Assembly (NCBI RefSeq): GCF_002777255.1 | Contig: NZ_CP017634.1 | Coordinates: 4,414,903-4,478,902, forward strand | Direction of reading: 5' to 3' | DNA: 64,000 nucleotides | Source of the DNA: Candidatus Formimonas warabiya | GTDB taxonomy: Bacteria; Bacillota; Dehalobacteriia; Dehalobacteriales; Dehalobacteriaceae | In this document: positions 41,524 to 51,307 of the stretch, piece after piece | Numbering within the stretch: position 1 is the first letter of the stretch | Layout of the letters: each line of letters opens with the position of its first letter | The notes under the pieces: generated by a model | The model's database searches: none | Told to the model about the DNA's origin: nothing | Seen by the model: the letters and a program-made list of their open reading frames with translations, nothing else | Position numbers and translations under genes: made by a program

Positions 41524-42714
41524 ATGCAAGCGGAAGAAAAAGAAATTATGAATCGGATAGAACAAGACAAAGAAGAAATGCTCCGGTTTCTCGGGACTCT
41601 GGTCCGGGCAAACAGTGAAAACCCGCCGGGAAATGAAAAACAGGTGGGACTGCTGATCGCGGATAAGCTCCGGGAGATCGGCTGCCGGGTGGAAATCCAA
41701 AAGGTGGAGGAAGAACGTTTCAATGTCCTTGGCTTTATTGACGGGAAGGAAAAAGGCCGGCTCCTTTTCAACGGTCATATGGACACGGTGAAGATCGGCA
41801 ATCCGGATGAGTGGAAATTTGACCCCCTGGGAGGAGAAATTGCGGATGGACTGATGTACGGCCGGGGGACTACCGACATGAAAGCCGGACTGGTCTCTAT
41901 GATTTACGCGATTAAGGCACTGGTCCAAAGCGGCATCCCCTTTAAAAAAGGGCTGATGTTTACCGCCGTGATTGATGAAGAAGTATTTTTCAAAGGGACC
42001 CAGGCTTTGTTGGATGAGCAAAAACTGGACCATTGCCAGATGGGCTTTGTCAGTGAGCCCACCGGACTCCAGATTGCCACCTGCTTGAAAGGCGGGATTG
42101 AATTTACTGCCCGGACTTACGGGAAGGCCGCCCACTCGGGTATGGCCTATGAAGGGGAAAACGCCATTTATCATATGTGCAAGGTGGTCCGGGCCTTGGA
42201 GGATTACAACGATCAGCTGAAGGACCGGATCAACCTGCCGGGCCTGAAATACCCCACCGTCAATGTAGGAAAAATCAACGGGGGCCTGGGAGTGACTTTT
42301 GTCCCCGACTTCTGTGAAATCGAATTTGACCGCCAAGTGCTGCCCGGGGAAGACATTCAAGAGGTGGAAAAAGAAATCTTTGATCTCATCGAAGAAGTGG
42401 GACGGAAATACCAATTTAAGCTGGAACTGAGAAAAAACCAGCATTTTAACACCTGGAGGATTAAAGAAGACGAGGCAGTGGTAAAGCTATTGGACCAAGC
42501 CTGTACCGATGTGCTGGGCATGAGTCCGGACATTTCCGGCCTCTGCGGCTATTGTGAAGTAGAAATGCTGGCCTCCCGCGGGATTCCCTCAGTGGTATTC
42601 GGTCCGGGTGAAATACTGACGGCTCACCGACCCAATGAATGTGTGAAAGTGCAGGAAGTGGTTGACGGGGCGAAGGTGTATGGTCTGTTGGGATATAGGT
42701 TTATGAAGGGATAA
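41524..42714 (+). CDS. M20-family metallo-amidohydrolase (ArgE/DapE-like)
   Basis: A 396-aa cytoplasmic di-metal hydrolase. Metal and catalytic motifs are LFNGHMDTV (His, Asp), YGRGTTDMKAG (bridging Asp), AVIDEEVFFKG (catalytic Glu, metal Glu) and FGPGEILTAHRPNE (C-terminal His). A dimerisation domain spans about 175-290. Substrates of this group are N-acyl amino acids or small peptides. GAAAGGGGG precedes the ATG. It is the last gene of the HisD/SSS unit and is followed by a perfect hairpin. It suggests an imported N-acyl or amide compound whose product HisD oxidises, or vice versa. Confidence 0.85.
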   Translation: MQAEEKEIMNRIEQDKEEMLRFLGTLVRANSENPPGNEKQVGLLIADKLREIGCRVEIQKVEEERFNVLGFIDGKEKGRLLFNGHMDTVKIGNPDEWKFDPLGGEIADGLMYGRGTTDMKAGLVSMIYAIKALVQSGIPFKKGLMFTAVIDEEVFFKGTQALLDEQKLDHCQMGFVSEPTGLQIATCLKGGIEFTARTYGKAAHSGMAYEGENAIYHMCKVVRALEDYNDQLKDRINLPGLKYPTVNVGKINGGLGVTFVPDFCEIEFDRQVLPGEDIQEVEKEIFDLIEEVGRKYQFKLELRKNQHFNTWRIKEDEAVVKLLDQACTDVLGMSPDISGLCGYCEVEMLASRGIPSVVFGPGEILTAHRPNECVKVQEVVDGAKVYGLLGYRFMKG

Positions 42715-42718
42715 AGCA

Positions 42719-42757
42719 AATCACCCCTAACTTATGGAAGGTAAGTTAGGGGTGATT
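42719..42757. terminator. Perfect hairpin after the M20 gene
   Basis: AATCACCCCTAACTTA pairs over 16 bp with TAAGTTAGGGGTGATT. There is no long T-run, but its position at the end of the operon and its symmetry suggest a terminator for both directions. Confidence 0.7.
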
Positions 42758-42881
42758 GATTAATAAGGGAATATTTCAAGCCTGACCCCCTACAATTTCC
42801 CGCAGTTGCAGGTGTGGAAAATGCTGCAAAGCCGATCAAAGACGGGCAGAGGGCTGGATCAACGGACGGAAGGAGTGGTAT

Positions 42882-43181
42882 TTATATGCTTTTTATGATT
42901 GTACTCAATAGACCGGGAAACCGTTTTTCCAATTCATCGTACCGGATGGATAAAAACCGCTGTTTTCCTTCAATTCTTACATGAATCAGTCCGGATTCCC
43001 GTAATATTTTAAAATGATGGGAAAGGGCGGATTTTGGCAAATTGATATTGCAGCAACCACACGTGGTTTCACATTGATGAGCAAGAGTCTTGATAATTTG
43101 AAGCCGGATTGGGTCACCCAATGCGTTTAGTATGGCGGATAAACATAATTGATCGATATTGGGATGAAATAATTCGCGCAC
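42882..43181 (-). CDS. ArsR-family HTH repressor
   Basis: A 99-aa winged-helix repressor: LNALGDPIRLQIIKTL, then KSALSHHFKILRESGLIHVR (recognition helix) and EGKQRFLSIRYDEL (wing). Between helices there is a Cys cluster, HQCETTCGCCNI, that could bind metal or sense thiol stress. GGGAGG lies before the GTG at 43181. It is divergent from the nitroreductase and probably represses it. A relic of the same pair survives at 30127-30220. Confidence 0.85.
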   Translation of the reverse strand: MRELFHPNIDQLCLSAILNALGDPIRLQIIKTLAHQCETTCGCCNINLPKSALSHHFKILRESGLIHVRIEGKQRFLSIRYDELEKRFPGLLSTIIKSI

Positions 43182-43382
43182 TGTTCTTGCCTCCCTGGCA
43201 GCATTTCCATAATTTTAAAATATTTCTTGTAGTATACCACATCCTATGATATATTAAAATAGTTCAATAATATTTAAACTATTGAACATAAGAAAAAGCC
43301 AAGACTTAATTGAACTTAGGTTGATCTCTACTAAAGCTGTTTTTCCTAAGAGGTAAAAATCAAATTGTAAAGGGGAATATGT

Positions 43383-43928
43383 ATGAATGAAGTCCTAAAA
43401 GCAATAAAAAGCAGGAGAAGTATTAGGAGCTATAAGCCCGAGCAGATCAGTCAAGAAGCCTTGGATTTGATCATTGAAGCCGCGGTTTATGCGCCAACGG
43501 CACATAATGACCAGCCTTGGCATTTTACTGTAATTCAAAACCAAGAAATGCTGCAGTACATAAACAAAAAAGTAAGAGAAGCAATGGCAAAATCTGATAT
43601 CCAGTGGGTTCAAAAGACAGGTGCAAATCCTGGTTTTCAAGTAACCTACGATGCTCCCACTTTGATTGTGGTATCGGGAAGAACCGATGCGATGGCCTGG
43701 ACTGCCGATTGTGCGGCGGCCATCCAGAACATGCTTGTTGCTGCAGAGAGCCTGGGTATCGGATCTGTTTGGCTTGGTCTATTAAGGTTTTTCTTTCAGG
43801 ATGAAGAGATGGGTAAATTACAAATACCGGAGGGGTACCAGCCTTATTATGGAGTAGCACTTGGTTACAAAGCGAGGGAATATGCGGCTCCAAAAAGGAA
43901 TCTGGACGTTGTAAACTATATCAGATAA
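43383..43928 (+). CDS. Nitroreductase-family flavoprotein
   Basis: A 181-aa FMN-dependent oxidoreductase of the NfsA/FRP-like fold. IKSRRSIRSYKPEQ binds FMN phosphate, APTAHNDQPWHF is the flavin-contact loop, and DCAAAIQNMLVAAESLGIGSVWLG is the dimer helix; the C-terminal GYKAREYAAPKRNL follows. AAAGGGG precedes the ATG. It is divergent from the ArsR repressor. Likely substrates are quinones, nitroaromatics or a specific enoate; none can be named. Confidence 0.85.
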   Translation: MNEVLKAIKSRRSIRSYKPEQISQEALDLIIEAAVYAPTAHNDQPWHFTVIQNQEMLQYINKKVREAMAKSDIQWVQKTGANPGFQVTYDAPTLIVVSGRTDAMAWTADCAAAIQNMLVAAESLGIGSVWLGLLRFFFQDEEMGKLQIPEGYQPYYGVALGYKAREYAAPKRNLDVVNYIR

Positions 43929-43973
43929 TGACAAAATGTCAAAGTAATCTAAAAAGGACCCCAGCTAGCCTTG

Positions 43974-44043
43974 AACAGACAGGGGGATAGGGAACGGTCT
44001 CTTTGGGTGCGTGTGCAGACAAGTCCCTGTCCCCCCGTCTGTG
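43974..44043. repeat. Palindromic dispersed repeat, family 2, copy D
   Basis: AACAGACAGGGGGATAGGGA at the left and CTGTCCCCCCGTCTGTGT at the right form the inverted ends, and the middle TTTGGGTGCGTGTGCAGACAAG matches copy C at 36647-36715. Like copy C it lies between convergent genes, where it could act as a two-way terminator. Confidence 0.8.
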
Positions 44044-44069
44044 TGATTACCGCTAAGCCGGTTTAAATA

Positions 44070-45701
44070 TCACTGGTGCATCGTCACCTTGGAATCCGTT
44101 CCGGCGGCAGCATCCACTGTTAAGGAACCGGAAGTCCCGATGTATGTCCCATCAGCAGCATAGTCTTCTTTGAAGGTGTCATATTTTTTGGGGTTGAGGG
44201 CTACCTTGATCAGGGCAAAGGTGATGCCGATTTCCAGGAACAAGGCAGGGAAGCCGCCAAAGGTATTGATCATTTTTATTCCGTCCAGTCCCCGGAATGT
44301 CATCATTACCCAGGCAACGGCACCAAGAATGACTCCCCAGATAATCTTCAGCCATGCTTTCGGTTCGGGGCTGTCCGGAGAAATACCGGTAGAGCACATA
44401 CCGCCCATTGCAGTGGTCATGGCATCAGACCCGGTAACAAAGGAGAGAAACATCGTAAAGACAAATATTGGGATAAAAATTTGTCCCAGAGGAAGGTGCC
44501 CAAAGAAAAAGAACGCTCCGGCCTCAGCGCCGCTGTTTTGGATAGTGGCAGCTAAACCTAGGTTCTGAACCAATTCCATATGAATTGCCCCGCCGCCGAA
44601 AATAATCATCCATAGGATGCCAAACAGGGCGGGAGTAATAAAGTTGACCATCATAAAAGCCCGTACGGAATATCCATAGCTGATTTGCCCGAGGAAAACA
44701 GCCATAATAGGCGTCCAGGCAATATCGGCCGCCCAGTAGAAGATGCTCCACCATTGAGGCCATTGGTCTCCGGCAGCAACACCGGTAAAAAAGCTTTTCT
44801 CCATGAATTTGGCAATATAATTGCCAAAAGCCTCCGTACCTAAATTTAATGAGTATGCGGTAGGCCCTACAATAATGACAAAAATCAATAAACCGATAAA
44901 TACTTTGGCATTAAAGTCGCTTAACCACTTCACACCATTGGTGATGCCGGTAACCGCCGATCCGACAAATGCCAGAACGATAACCAGGTCAACCATTAAC
45001 CAAATAAAGGGAGAGGCCTCTATGCCGAACATACGGCCTAAGCCTCCGGTAATGGATAGAATGCCGACGCCTAAAGAAGAAGCCATACCGGCGATCAAAG
45101 CGAAGATGCAGATAGCATCCACAACCTGTCCAAAAACACCCTTGCATTTTTCACCCATAATCGGGTAAAGGGTGGAACCAAAGCTGAAGGGCTGCTTCAT
45201 ATTGTAGTAAGCAAAGGCGAACATTAAGGCCGGTACAGTAAAAAGGGCATATGGCGTAAATCCCCAATGATAAAATACGGTAGAAATGGCAAAAGTTGCA
45301 GCTTCCGGGGAATTGGGTTCAATACCCCATGACTCGGGGGGAGCAGTCAGATGAAATATTGGTTCGCAGGTAGACCAGAAGATCAGGCCTATGGCAATGG
45401 TACAGCATAACGACATGGCCCACCATTTAAATGGAGTAAACATGGGAATGGCTTTTGATCCGCCGATTTTGACCTTGCCAAAAGGAGAAAACATGAGGAA
45501 AAGGCAGACCAGCACTGTGGCAAAAGAGCCTGAATTGAACAGCCAGCCAAAATTAAGGAACAACCAGTTATTGACCCCATTCATTACCGTGGCAAAAAGA
45601 TCCATATTAATGAAGTTCAGGACAACTGCGCCCATGAGAAGCAGAAATGGCGGCCAAAAAACAATCGGTTTCAGTTTTCCGTTATTCGCAGGATCTGACA
45701 C
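44070..45701 (-). CDS. BCCT-family betaine/carnitine/choline transporter
   Basis: A 543-aa, 12-helix secondary transporter for quaternary ammonium compounds. The aromatic-box helix reads WSIFYWAADIAWTPIMAVFLGQISYGYS, the place of the BCCT Trp motif, and SSLGVGILSITGGL carries the Gly-rich TM3 stretch. The usual RISRGR of BetP/CaiT is replaced by QISYGY. The long C-terminal osmosensing tail of BetP is absent, favouring a catabolic importer or antiporter. GTG start with GGGGAGG upstream. A sigma-54 promoter at 45872-45887 drives it, opposite the MttB operon. Confidence 0.9.
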   Translation of the reverse strand: MSDPANNGKLKPIVFWPPFLLLMGAVVLNFINMDLFATVMNGVNNWLFLNFGWLFNSGSFATVLVCLFLMFSPFGKVKIGGSKAIPMFTPFKWWAMSLCCTIAIGLIFWSTCEPIFHLTAPPESWGIEPNSPEAATFAISTVFYHWGFTPYALFTVPALMFAFAYYNMKQPFSFGSTLYPIMGEKCKGVFGQVVDAICIFALIAGMASSLGVGILSITGGLGRMFGIEASPFIWLMVDLVIVLAFVGSAVTGITNGVKWLSDFNAKVFIGLLIFVIIVGPTAYSLNLGTEAFGNYIAKFMEKSFFTGVAAGDQWPQWWSIFYWAADIAWTPIMAVFLGQISYGYSVRAFMMVNFITPALFGILWMIIFGGGAIHMELVQNLGLAATIQNSGAEAGAFFFFGHLPLGQIFIPIFVFTMFLSFVTGSDAMTTAMGGMCSTGISPDSPEPKAWLKIIWGVILGAVAWVMMTFRGLDGIKMINTFGGFPALFLEIGITFALIKVALNPKKYDTFKEDYAADGTYIGTSGSLTVDAAAGTDSKVTMHQ

Positions 45702-45871
45702 ATTAATTCCTCCCCTGTAACTTTTTTAATGTTCATTTTTAAGATAAAAATATGTATAGACCAAGTACGGTAAACCTAGTCACCTCCATGTGAGGGAACT
45801 GCCATTGGATCTCGATGGCCGGCGTTCTCTTAATCCTCTGGACGTTCTTCATGGAGCTATTTTTAGTTTTT

Positions 45872-45887
45872 TGCAAATTGTATGCCA
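45872..45887 (-). promoter_or_regulatory. Sigma-54 promoter for the BCCT transporter
   Basis: Minus strand TGGCATACAATTTGCA matches the -24/-12 consensus, with exactly 10 nt between GG and GC. It lies about 170 bp upstream of the GTG start. Confidence 0.8.
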
Positions 45888-46068
45888 ATTCTATGATTGA
45901 TCACTTTTCTTTACACCAAAGATATTCTGAAGACATGATGGCCGCAAACACTAAATGATTGTTAAAGATTTGGTCAAAAATGAATAATGATTTGTCAACT
46001 TTAAAAAAACCTCCGGCTGCTGCTTAAAAACGGTGAAGCTTTTCAGATGTGATCCGGGACAAAAGCTT

Positions 46069-46084
46069 TGGCATTAATATTGCA
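46069..46084 (+). promoter_or_regulatory. Sigma-54 promoter for the first MttB operon
   Basis: TGGCATTAATATTGCA has GG and GC 10 nt apart and lies 45 bp ahead of the ATG at 46129. Confidence 0.8.
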
Positions 46085-46128
46085 TAAAGGTATCATTAAA
46101 GAAAAGCAGCACAAGGAGGGCTTTATTT

Positions 46129-47559
46129 ATGGATAGAGGTTTGGACAGATTATCTCCTTTAAAGAAATCTGATCTAGAACAGATTCATCAAAAGACGGCG
46201 GATATCCTTGTTCATACGGGGATGTCTTTTGAATCGGAAAAAGCAAGAGATATCTTTCGAAAACACGGTTTTAAAGTGGACGGAGATATCGTCTGCTATT
46301 CAGAACAAGCCATTGAGGAGGCCATAAAAAAAGTACCGAAAGAATTTAAAATTCTTGCTAAAAATCCCAAACACACCATGCATGTTACGCTGGAGAGCAT
46401 GCACTTCCATCCGGGAGGAGGTTCTCCTTTTGTCACAGATCATCAGGGCGTGCGCCGCAATGCCACACCAGCCGATGTAGATGATTTCCAAAAAATGATT
46501 CAGCACTTTGACGATATGGAATGTACCCGCCCCATCGTACAGCCTTCTGCAGGTATACCCGCCCAAAATGCGTATATGTACTGCACCTATTCTGCTTTGA
46601 AACATACGGATAAGGTGATGTCCCTTTTTGAGGACGGGGTGGACATGATGTGCATTGTCTATGGTATTAGTAAAGAAAAGATCAGAGATGATGCCCGAAA
46701 AGGGGTGCACTACGGGCTGAGCGTGATCAGTGTTACTTCTCCCTTGGAATTGACTGTTATGCAGAGTGACCGTCTGATTGAGCAGGCGGGCCAATATGGC
46801 ACACCACTGGTGATTGCCCCGATGCCTGCGGCAGGAACTACCGCGCCATGTACTATCCCGGGTTTTTTGATCCAGCAGAACTGTGAAAATATTGGTACCA
46901 TTGTTCTCGCCCAGCTGGTTAATCCGGGCAATCCCGTGTTCTATGGCGTAATGGGAAGCGGTACTGACTTTAAAATCGGCAGTGCTGTATACGGCGGGCC
47001 GGAAACCCGCATTATGGAGCTGGCGGGCGCCCAGATTGCTAAATTTTACGGCATGCCTTGCCGGGGTAACGGCGGTTTAACAGATGCTCATTTCAGTGAT
47101 TTTCAAGCTGGGGCAGAGGCGGCGCTTCATTACTATAATGTGGCCCGGGGCGGGGTTAACCTGATTCCCGGTGCCGGACACCTGGGAAGCTTTCTGGAAC
47201 AGTCTCTCGAACAATTTGTTTTGGACTGTGAGATTATGGGATATGTGAAAAGAATACTCCGGCCTTTAGAGTTTACAGAGGAAAACATGGCTGCTGACCT
47301 GATTAAAAAAGTCGGACCGAAAGGGCAATATTTAACGGAAGAACATACCTTCAATCATTTCCGGGAAGAGTTCTATGATCCCATTGTTTTTCCCAGAATG
47401 TCCTATAATATATGGGCAGAACAGGGTAAAAAAGAAGCCCGGGAGAAAGCCCATGAAAAGGTGCTGGAGATTCTGGCAAATTACCAAAGGCCGGAGATGG
47501 ACCCGGCAGTTGAGCGGGATTTGGACAAATATGTAGCAGAACACTGGCCGGTGAAATAA
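46129..47559 (+). CDS. MttB-superfamily methyltransferase (non-pyrrolysine), first
   Basis: A 476-aa cytoplasmic TIM-barrel methyltransferase of the trimethylamine/glycine-betaine:corrinoid group. Family marks are TADILVHTGMSFESEKARDIF at the N-terminus, SVTSPLELTVMQSD, VFYGVMGSGTDFKIGSAVYGGPE, and ARGGVNLIPGAGHLGSFLEQS. The frame is complete without an amber codon, so it belongs to the MtgB-like branch (betaine, proline betaine, carnitine, gamma-butyrobetaine and related substrates) rather than the pyrrolysine MttB. ACAAGGAGG precedes the ATG. It is transcribed from a sigma-54 promoter together with a RocB-like gene. Confidence 0.9.
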   Translation: MDRGLDRLSPLKKSDLEQIHQKTADILVHTGMSFESEKARDIFRKHGFKVDGDIVCYSEQAIEEAIKKVPKEFKILAKNPKHTMHVTLESMHFHPGGGSPFVTDHQGVRRNATPADVDDFQKMIQHFDDMECTRPIVQPSAGIPAQNAYMYCTYSALKHTDKVMSLFEDGVDMMCIVYGISKEKIRDDARKGVHYGLSVISVTSPLELTVMQSDRLIEQAGQYGTPLVIAPMPAAGTTAPCTIPGFLIQQNCENIGTIVLAQLVNPGNPVFYGVMGSGTDFKIGSAVYGGPETRIMELAGAQIAKFYGMPCRGNGGLTDAHFSDFQAGAEAALHYYNVARGGVNLIPGAGHLGSFLEQSLEQFVLDCEIMGYVKRILRPLEFTEENMAADLIKKVGPKGQYLTEEHTFNHFREEFYDPIVFPRMSYNIWAEQGKKEAREKAHEKVLEILANYQRPEMDPAVERDLDKYVAEHWPVK

Positions 47560-47580
47560 GAAAGTTAGGAGGCGGCAGAC

Positions 47581-49242
47581 ATGGTCGATGACAATATGAG
47601 CATGTATGACTATATAAAAAAAGTTACATTTGACCTGGTAAAAGTGCCAAGCAGGGTACGCCAGGCAGGGGAAGAGAAGGACTTTGCCTTTAAACTTAGG
47701 GACATGATAGGGGAAATCCCCTATTTTGCAAAGCATCCGGAGAATGTGATGCTGGTGCCTTTGGAAGGGGATCAGCTGGGCAGGTATTCGGTACTGGCAT
47801 TGCTTGAAGGGGAAGAAGAAAGCCCCGAGACTGTGATACTGCTCAGTCATTTTGATACTGTGGGAACAGGTGATTACGGTGAATTGGAACCATATGCTTT
47901 GGATCCCGGTCTGCTCAAAGAAAAGATGAAAGCAATGCGGGATAAATACAGCCAGGACGTCCAAGATGATCTGGATGCCGATGCATGGATATTTGGCCGG
48001 GGTACCGGGGATATGAAAGCGGGAGTTGCCATAAACCTTTGTGTTTTGAGGGAATTCTCCCAAGATGCGGCAAGGATGAAAGGCAATATTTTATTCATTT
48101 GCGCTGCGGATGAAGAGGCGATGGCCAAGGGTGCCCAGGCGGCTGCAAAAAAAGTTTATCGGATGGTACGTGACCAAAAATCTGATTTTCTGGGACTCAT
48201 TAAAACCGATATCATGCTGAGACGCTATCCTGATGATGATCATAATTATCTTTACTTAGGCACGATCGGCAAGTACCTGCTCTCCTTTTACATTTGCGGC
48301 GTTCCCTCTCATGTGGGTGAGTGTTTTGCCGGAGTGGATTCCAACCTGATTGCCAGTAAATTGGTCGATAGAATATCGATGAATTGCGATTTCAGTGATG
48401 AAGCGGAAGAGGAAATTACGCCGCCCCCGGTGACGCTGAAACAAACTGACTTGAAAGAAGTGTATGATGTCCAGCTGCCTTATGAATCTCAAGTATATTT
48501 TAATTATTTTACCTATACGAAGACTCCTTCCCAGGTGCTGGCCGTTGGCAAAAGGGAAGCTTGCCGGGTAATGGAGGCATTGAAAGAACAATATCTGGCT
48601 GAGAAAGAGTATTTCCATAGGAAAGCAGGCATTCCCCATACTCCCAGGCCCTTGGAAGCAAACATTTATACCTATGACGAGTTTTACGAAAAGGTAGTTA
48701 CCGAAAAGCCGCATTTAAGAAGAGAACTAGCCGTTTTTGCAGAAGGTTATCAGTATCATGAAGCGGATGAAACAAAACTGAGCTTAGCCATCGTCAGGAA
48801 GTTATTTAAGGAATCTAAGGAATTTCATGAGCAAAAGCCTTGTATTATCGTTTATCTGGCGCCTCCTTACGTACCCCGCGTTTATGTAAAAGGGGAGACG
48901 GAAAAAGAAAAACACTTTATCGACTCTCTCGAACGGGCAGTGACGGAAGACAACAATCATATTAAGATAAGAAAGTTTTACCCGTATCTTTCGGATATGA
49001 GCTGGTTTGGCATGAGTGATGAGATTTCGGATATTGAGATATTAAAGGCCAATACGCCGGGATTTCATCGTACCTGCACTGTGGAATTGGAGCCGCTAAC
49101 CGAACTGAAGATCCCTGGTGTGAACATCGGCCCTTACTGCAAGGACCCCCATCAGGCTACGGAAAGACTGTATATGCCCTATTCATTTGATTATGTACCC
49201 AGATTGATCTGCCGGACGGTCAAAAATCTCTTAAATAAATAA
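47581..49242 (+). CDS. rocB: RocB-like M20 metallo-amidohydrolase
   Basis: A 553-aa protein of the RocB type, an M20 peptidase with a long C-terminal extension known from Bacillus arginine catabolism but not biochemically defined. Metal motifs are LLSHFDTVGTGDYGE, FGRGTGDMKAG, FICAADEEAMAKGA and, near the C-terminus, NIGPYCKDPHQATERL. It starts 21 bp after the MttB gene (TTAGGAGG) and ends at a shared hairpin. Its place in a methyltransferase operon suggests that it hydrolyses an amide of the methylated substrate or of the demethylated amino acid. The symbol is by resemblance only. Confidence 0.8.
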   Translation: MVDDNMSMYDYIKKVTFDLVKVPSRVRQAGEEKDFAFKLRDMIGEIPYFAKHPENVMLVPLEGDQLGRYSVLALLEGEEESPETVILLSHFDTVGTGDYGELEPYALDPGLLKEKMKAMRDKYSQDVQDDLDADAWIFGRGTGDMKAGVAINLCVLREFSQDAARMKGNILFICAADEEAMAKGAQAAAKKVYRMVRDQKSDFLGLIKTDIMLRRYPDDDHNYLYLGTIGKYLLSFYICGVPSHVGECFAGVDSNLIASKLVDRISMNCDFSDEAEEEITPPPVTLKQTDLKEVYDVQLPYESQVYFNYFTYTKTPSQVLAVGKREACRVMEALKEQYLAEKEYFHRKAGIPHTPRPLEANIYTYDEFYEKVVTEKPHLRRELAVFAEGYQYHEADETKLSLAIVRKLFKESKEFHEQKPCIIVYLAPPYVPRVYVKGETEKEKHFIDSLERAVTEDNNHIKIRKFYPYLSDMSWFGMSDEISDIEILKANTPGFHRTCTVELEPLTELKIPGVNIGPYCKDPHQATERLYMPYSFDYVPRLICRTVKNLLNK

Positions 49243-49270
49243 CAGCCAAAAACAAAACCATTTTTCAAAA

Positions 49271-49305
49271 CAATAAACCGGGGCATTCCCGGTTTATTGT
49301 TTTTC
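49271..49305. terminator. Bidirectional terminator between the RocB-like gene and the sigma-54 regulator
   Basis: CAATAAACCGGG pairs perfectly with CCCGGTTTATTG around GCATT and runs into T-rich sequence on the plus strand. The stop codon of the minus-strand regulator lies inside the stem. Confidence 0.85.
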
Positions 49306-51093
49306 TTTTCTCGGCCGGGTGTTAATTAATTTATATTTTCTAAAAAGCCGGTAAAGAGTGGAGAGGCTGATCCCCATATTTTCCGCAATTTCCATTTTTC
49401 CTTCTACAGAGTCACCGTATTCTTGGATTGCTTCCAATAATACCTGTTTCTCACTCTTTTCAATTTTTTGCTTATAATTACTGTTATGAGCAGGGATTTC
49501 TCGGGCATAAAGCCACTGGGGCAGGTATTCTTCCTTGATCATTTCAGTGCTGGAACAAAAGCTGATCGCATATTCGACGGCGTTTTCCATTTCTCTTACG
49601 TTGCCCGGCCATTGATAGCCGGTAAGGATGCGCAGGGCTTTTTCAGAAAAGCCTTTGATTTCTTTGTGCATTAAATCGGCATATTTCTGACAAAGAAAAT
49701 CCAGGATCAAAGGAATATCCTCCACCCGTTCCCTTAAGGGGGGTAGATGGAGCGGGATCACGTTCAGCCGGTAAAATAAATCTTCCCGGAAAAGTCTTTG
49801 ACCGATCATGGCTCTTAAGTCTTGATGGGTGGCGGCAATTACTCTCACATTAATAGGGATGTTTTTTGTACCACCGATCTTTTGGATCACCCTTTCTTGA
49901 AGTACGCGGAGGAGTTTCACCTGAAGATGAAGAGGCATATCACCAATTTCGTCTAAAAACAATGTGCCGCCGTTTGCCAGTTCAAACTTGCCGGGTTTTC
50001 CCTCGTTTTTCGCTCCTGTAAAAGCGCCTTTTTCATAACCAAAAAGTTCACTTTCCAAAAGGGATTCCGGAATCGCGCCGCAGTTAATGGCGACAAAGGG
50101 CTGCTTTGACCTGTTGCTGGAACTATGGATCGCCCGGGCAAACAATTCTTTTCCTGTGCCGCTTTCCCCGGTAATCAGGACGGTGGAAACGTTTTGGGCT
50201 ACTTTGGTAACCAGGCGTTTGAGATTGCTGATGGCGGCACTGGTGCCAATGATGTTATCGCAGGCGGAGTCGATTTCCGAATTTGACAAACTATGGACCA
50301 TGCGAAAGAGTTTTTCTTCTTCAGAAAAAGACTCCACTGCGCCGACAATTTGGCCATTATTTTTCACAATGGTGGCGCTGGAAATTAGATTAACTGTTTC
50401 CCCCAGAGAATCCTTGTAATGCACCTTTTCTTGATGGAAAGGTTCTTGGTTTTGAAGGGCTTTAATCAGAATAGACTCGGGTAAAATGGAACTGATGGGC
50501 TGACCGATCACATTTTCTTTTGCTGCTTTGAAGCTTTTTTCTGCGGTCCTGTTAAAACAGGTAATAATACCCTGGCCGTTACAGGAGATAATGCCTTCAT
50601 TAACTGAATTGATAATGGCCTCAAGATATTCATTATTCATACATATTTCTTCCATCATCGTACTTTCCGATAGCTTAATAGCCAATAATTCCGCCATTTT
50701 ACCGATAAAATCAAGGAAGGAATTTTGGTTTTGGATGAGGATCTTTTTTTGCTTCATGTCAAAACTGACAAGACTGATGACGCCATAACACTTTTTTCCC
50801 ACCTGAATGGGATAGAACAGCCCACTGGTGTAAAAACAATCGTTTTTTTCCTCGCATGGTTCGCATAGTTTATGACATCCCGGGTTAAGAAGCACGAAAG
50901 GCATGGCCTTTTCCATCACAAAATGATTAATAAAGGTATCTGTCCGTTTGGTGAGGAGCTGGCTGCGGATGCGGCCCGTCGCCCCGAGAACACGGCCTTC
51001 GTCATCGACGATTTCTGTTTCTACCCGTAAAGCTGCGGCAATAACTTCTGCGACGCTTTGGACGAAAGGCTGGGAGTCAAATAATGATGCCAT
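49294..51093 (-). CDS. Sigma-54-dependent activator with sensor and PAS domains
   Basis: A 599-aa enhancer-binding protein. Residues about 1-145 form a sensory domain of the PocR/GAF-like kind with a Cys motif ([15 protein letters not shown]). A PAS domain follows (about 150-260; [21 protein letters not shown]), then AAA+ with Walker [11 protein letters not shown] and the sigma-54 loop GAFTGA in [17 protein letters not shown], and a Fis-type HTH at the end ([21 protein letters not shown]). It lies between the two MttB units and faces away from the second. All three units have sigma-54 promoters, so it is the obvious activator, responding to the methylated substrate or to redox state. Confidence 0.9.
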   Translation of the reverse strand: MASLFDSQPFVQSVAEVIAAALRVETEIVDDEGRVLGATGRIRSQLLTKRTDTFINHFVMEKAMPFVLLNPGCHKLCEPCEEKNDCFYTSGLFYPIQVGKKCYGVISLVSFDMKQKKILIQNQNSFLDFIGKMAELLAIKLSESTMMEEICMNNEYLEAIINSVNEGIISCNGQGIITCFNRTAEKSFKAAKENVIGQPISSILPESILIKALQNQEPFHQEKVHYKDSLGETVNLISSATIVKNNGQIVGAVESFSEEEKLFRMVHSLSNSEIDSACDNIIGTSAAISNLKRLVTKVAQNVSTVLITGESGTGKELFARAIHSSSNRSKQPFVAINCGAIPESLLESELFGYEKGAFTGAKNEGKPGKFELANGGTLFLDEIGDMPLHLQVKLLRVLQERVIQKIGGTKNIPINVRVIAATHQDLRAMIGQRLFREDLFYRLNVIPLHLPPLRERVEDIPLILDFLCQKYADLMHKEIKGFSEKALRILTGYQWPGNVREMENAVEYAISFCSSTEMIKEEYLPQWLYAREIPAHNSNYKQKIEKSEKQVLLEAIQEYGDSVEGKMEIAENMGISLSTLYRLFRKYKLINTRPRKEKQ

Positions 51094-51245
51094 ATCATCA
51101 CCACTTTATCAGTTATTTGTCAGATATAACAAATTTCTATGCAGAAATGATAAAACCTTTTTTAATAATAACAATTTAATAAATTTTTGATAAAAGAATC
51201 ACAGGGAGGGAGATATTTTAATAAAGGATCTTTCAACATTTTAGT

Positions 51246-51261
51246 TGGCATGGAACTTGCA
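51246..51261 (+). promoter_or_regulatory. Sigma-54 promoter for the aminotransferase-MttB-MttB operon
   Basis: TGGCATGGAACTTGCA has GG and GC 10 nt apart, 47 bp before the ATG at 51308. The short palindrome ATTTCT...AGAAAT at 51133-51148 upstream could be an activator site. Confidence 0.85.
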
Positions 51262-51307
51262 ATAATTAGCGATAAAGATGATCACTATGATTAGAGGAGG
51301 GGTACCA

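Larger units (their letters stand above)
45702..46128. other. Divergent regulatory region between BCCT and MttB genes
   Basis: The gap holds two sigma-54 promoters, one per strand (45872-45887 minus, 46069-46084 plus). The sequence between them probably carries the activator sites. No coding frame was seen. Confidence 0.6.

Noticed and set aside
41482..42444. 320-codon minus-strand frame opposite the M20 gene
   Set aside because: Antisense shadow; all M20 metal motifs are on the plus strand.
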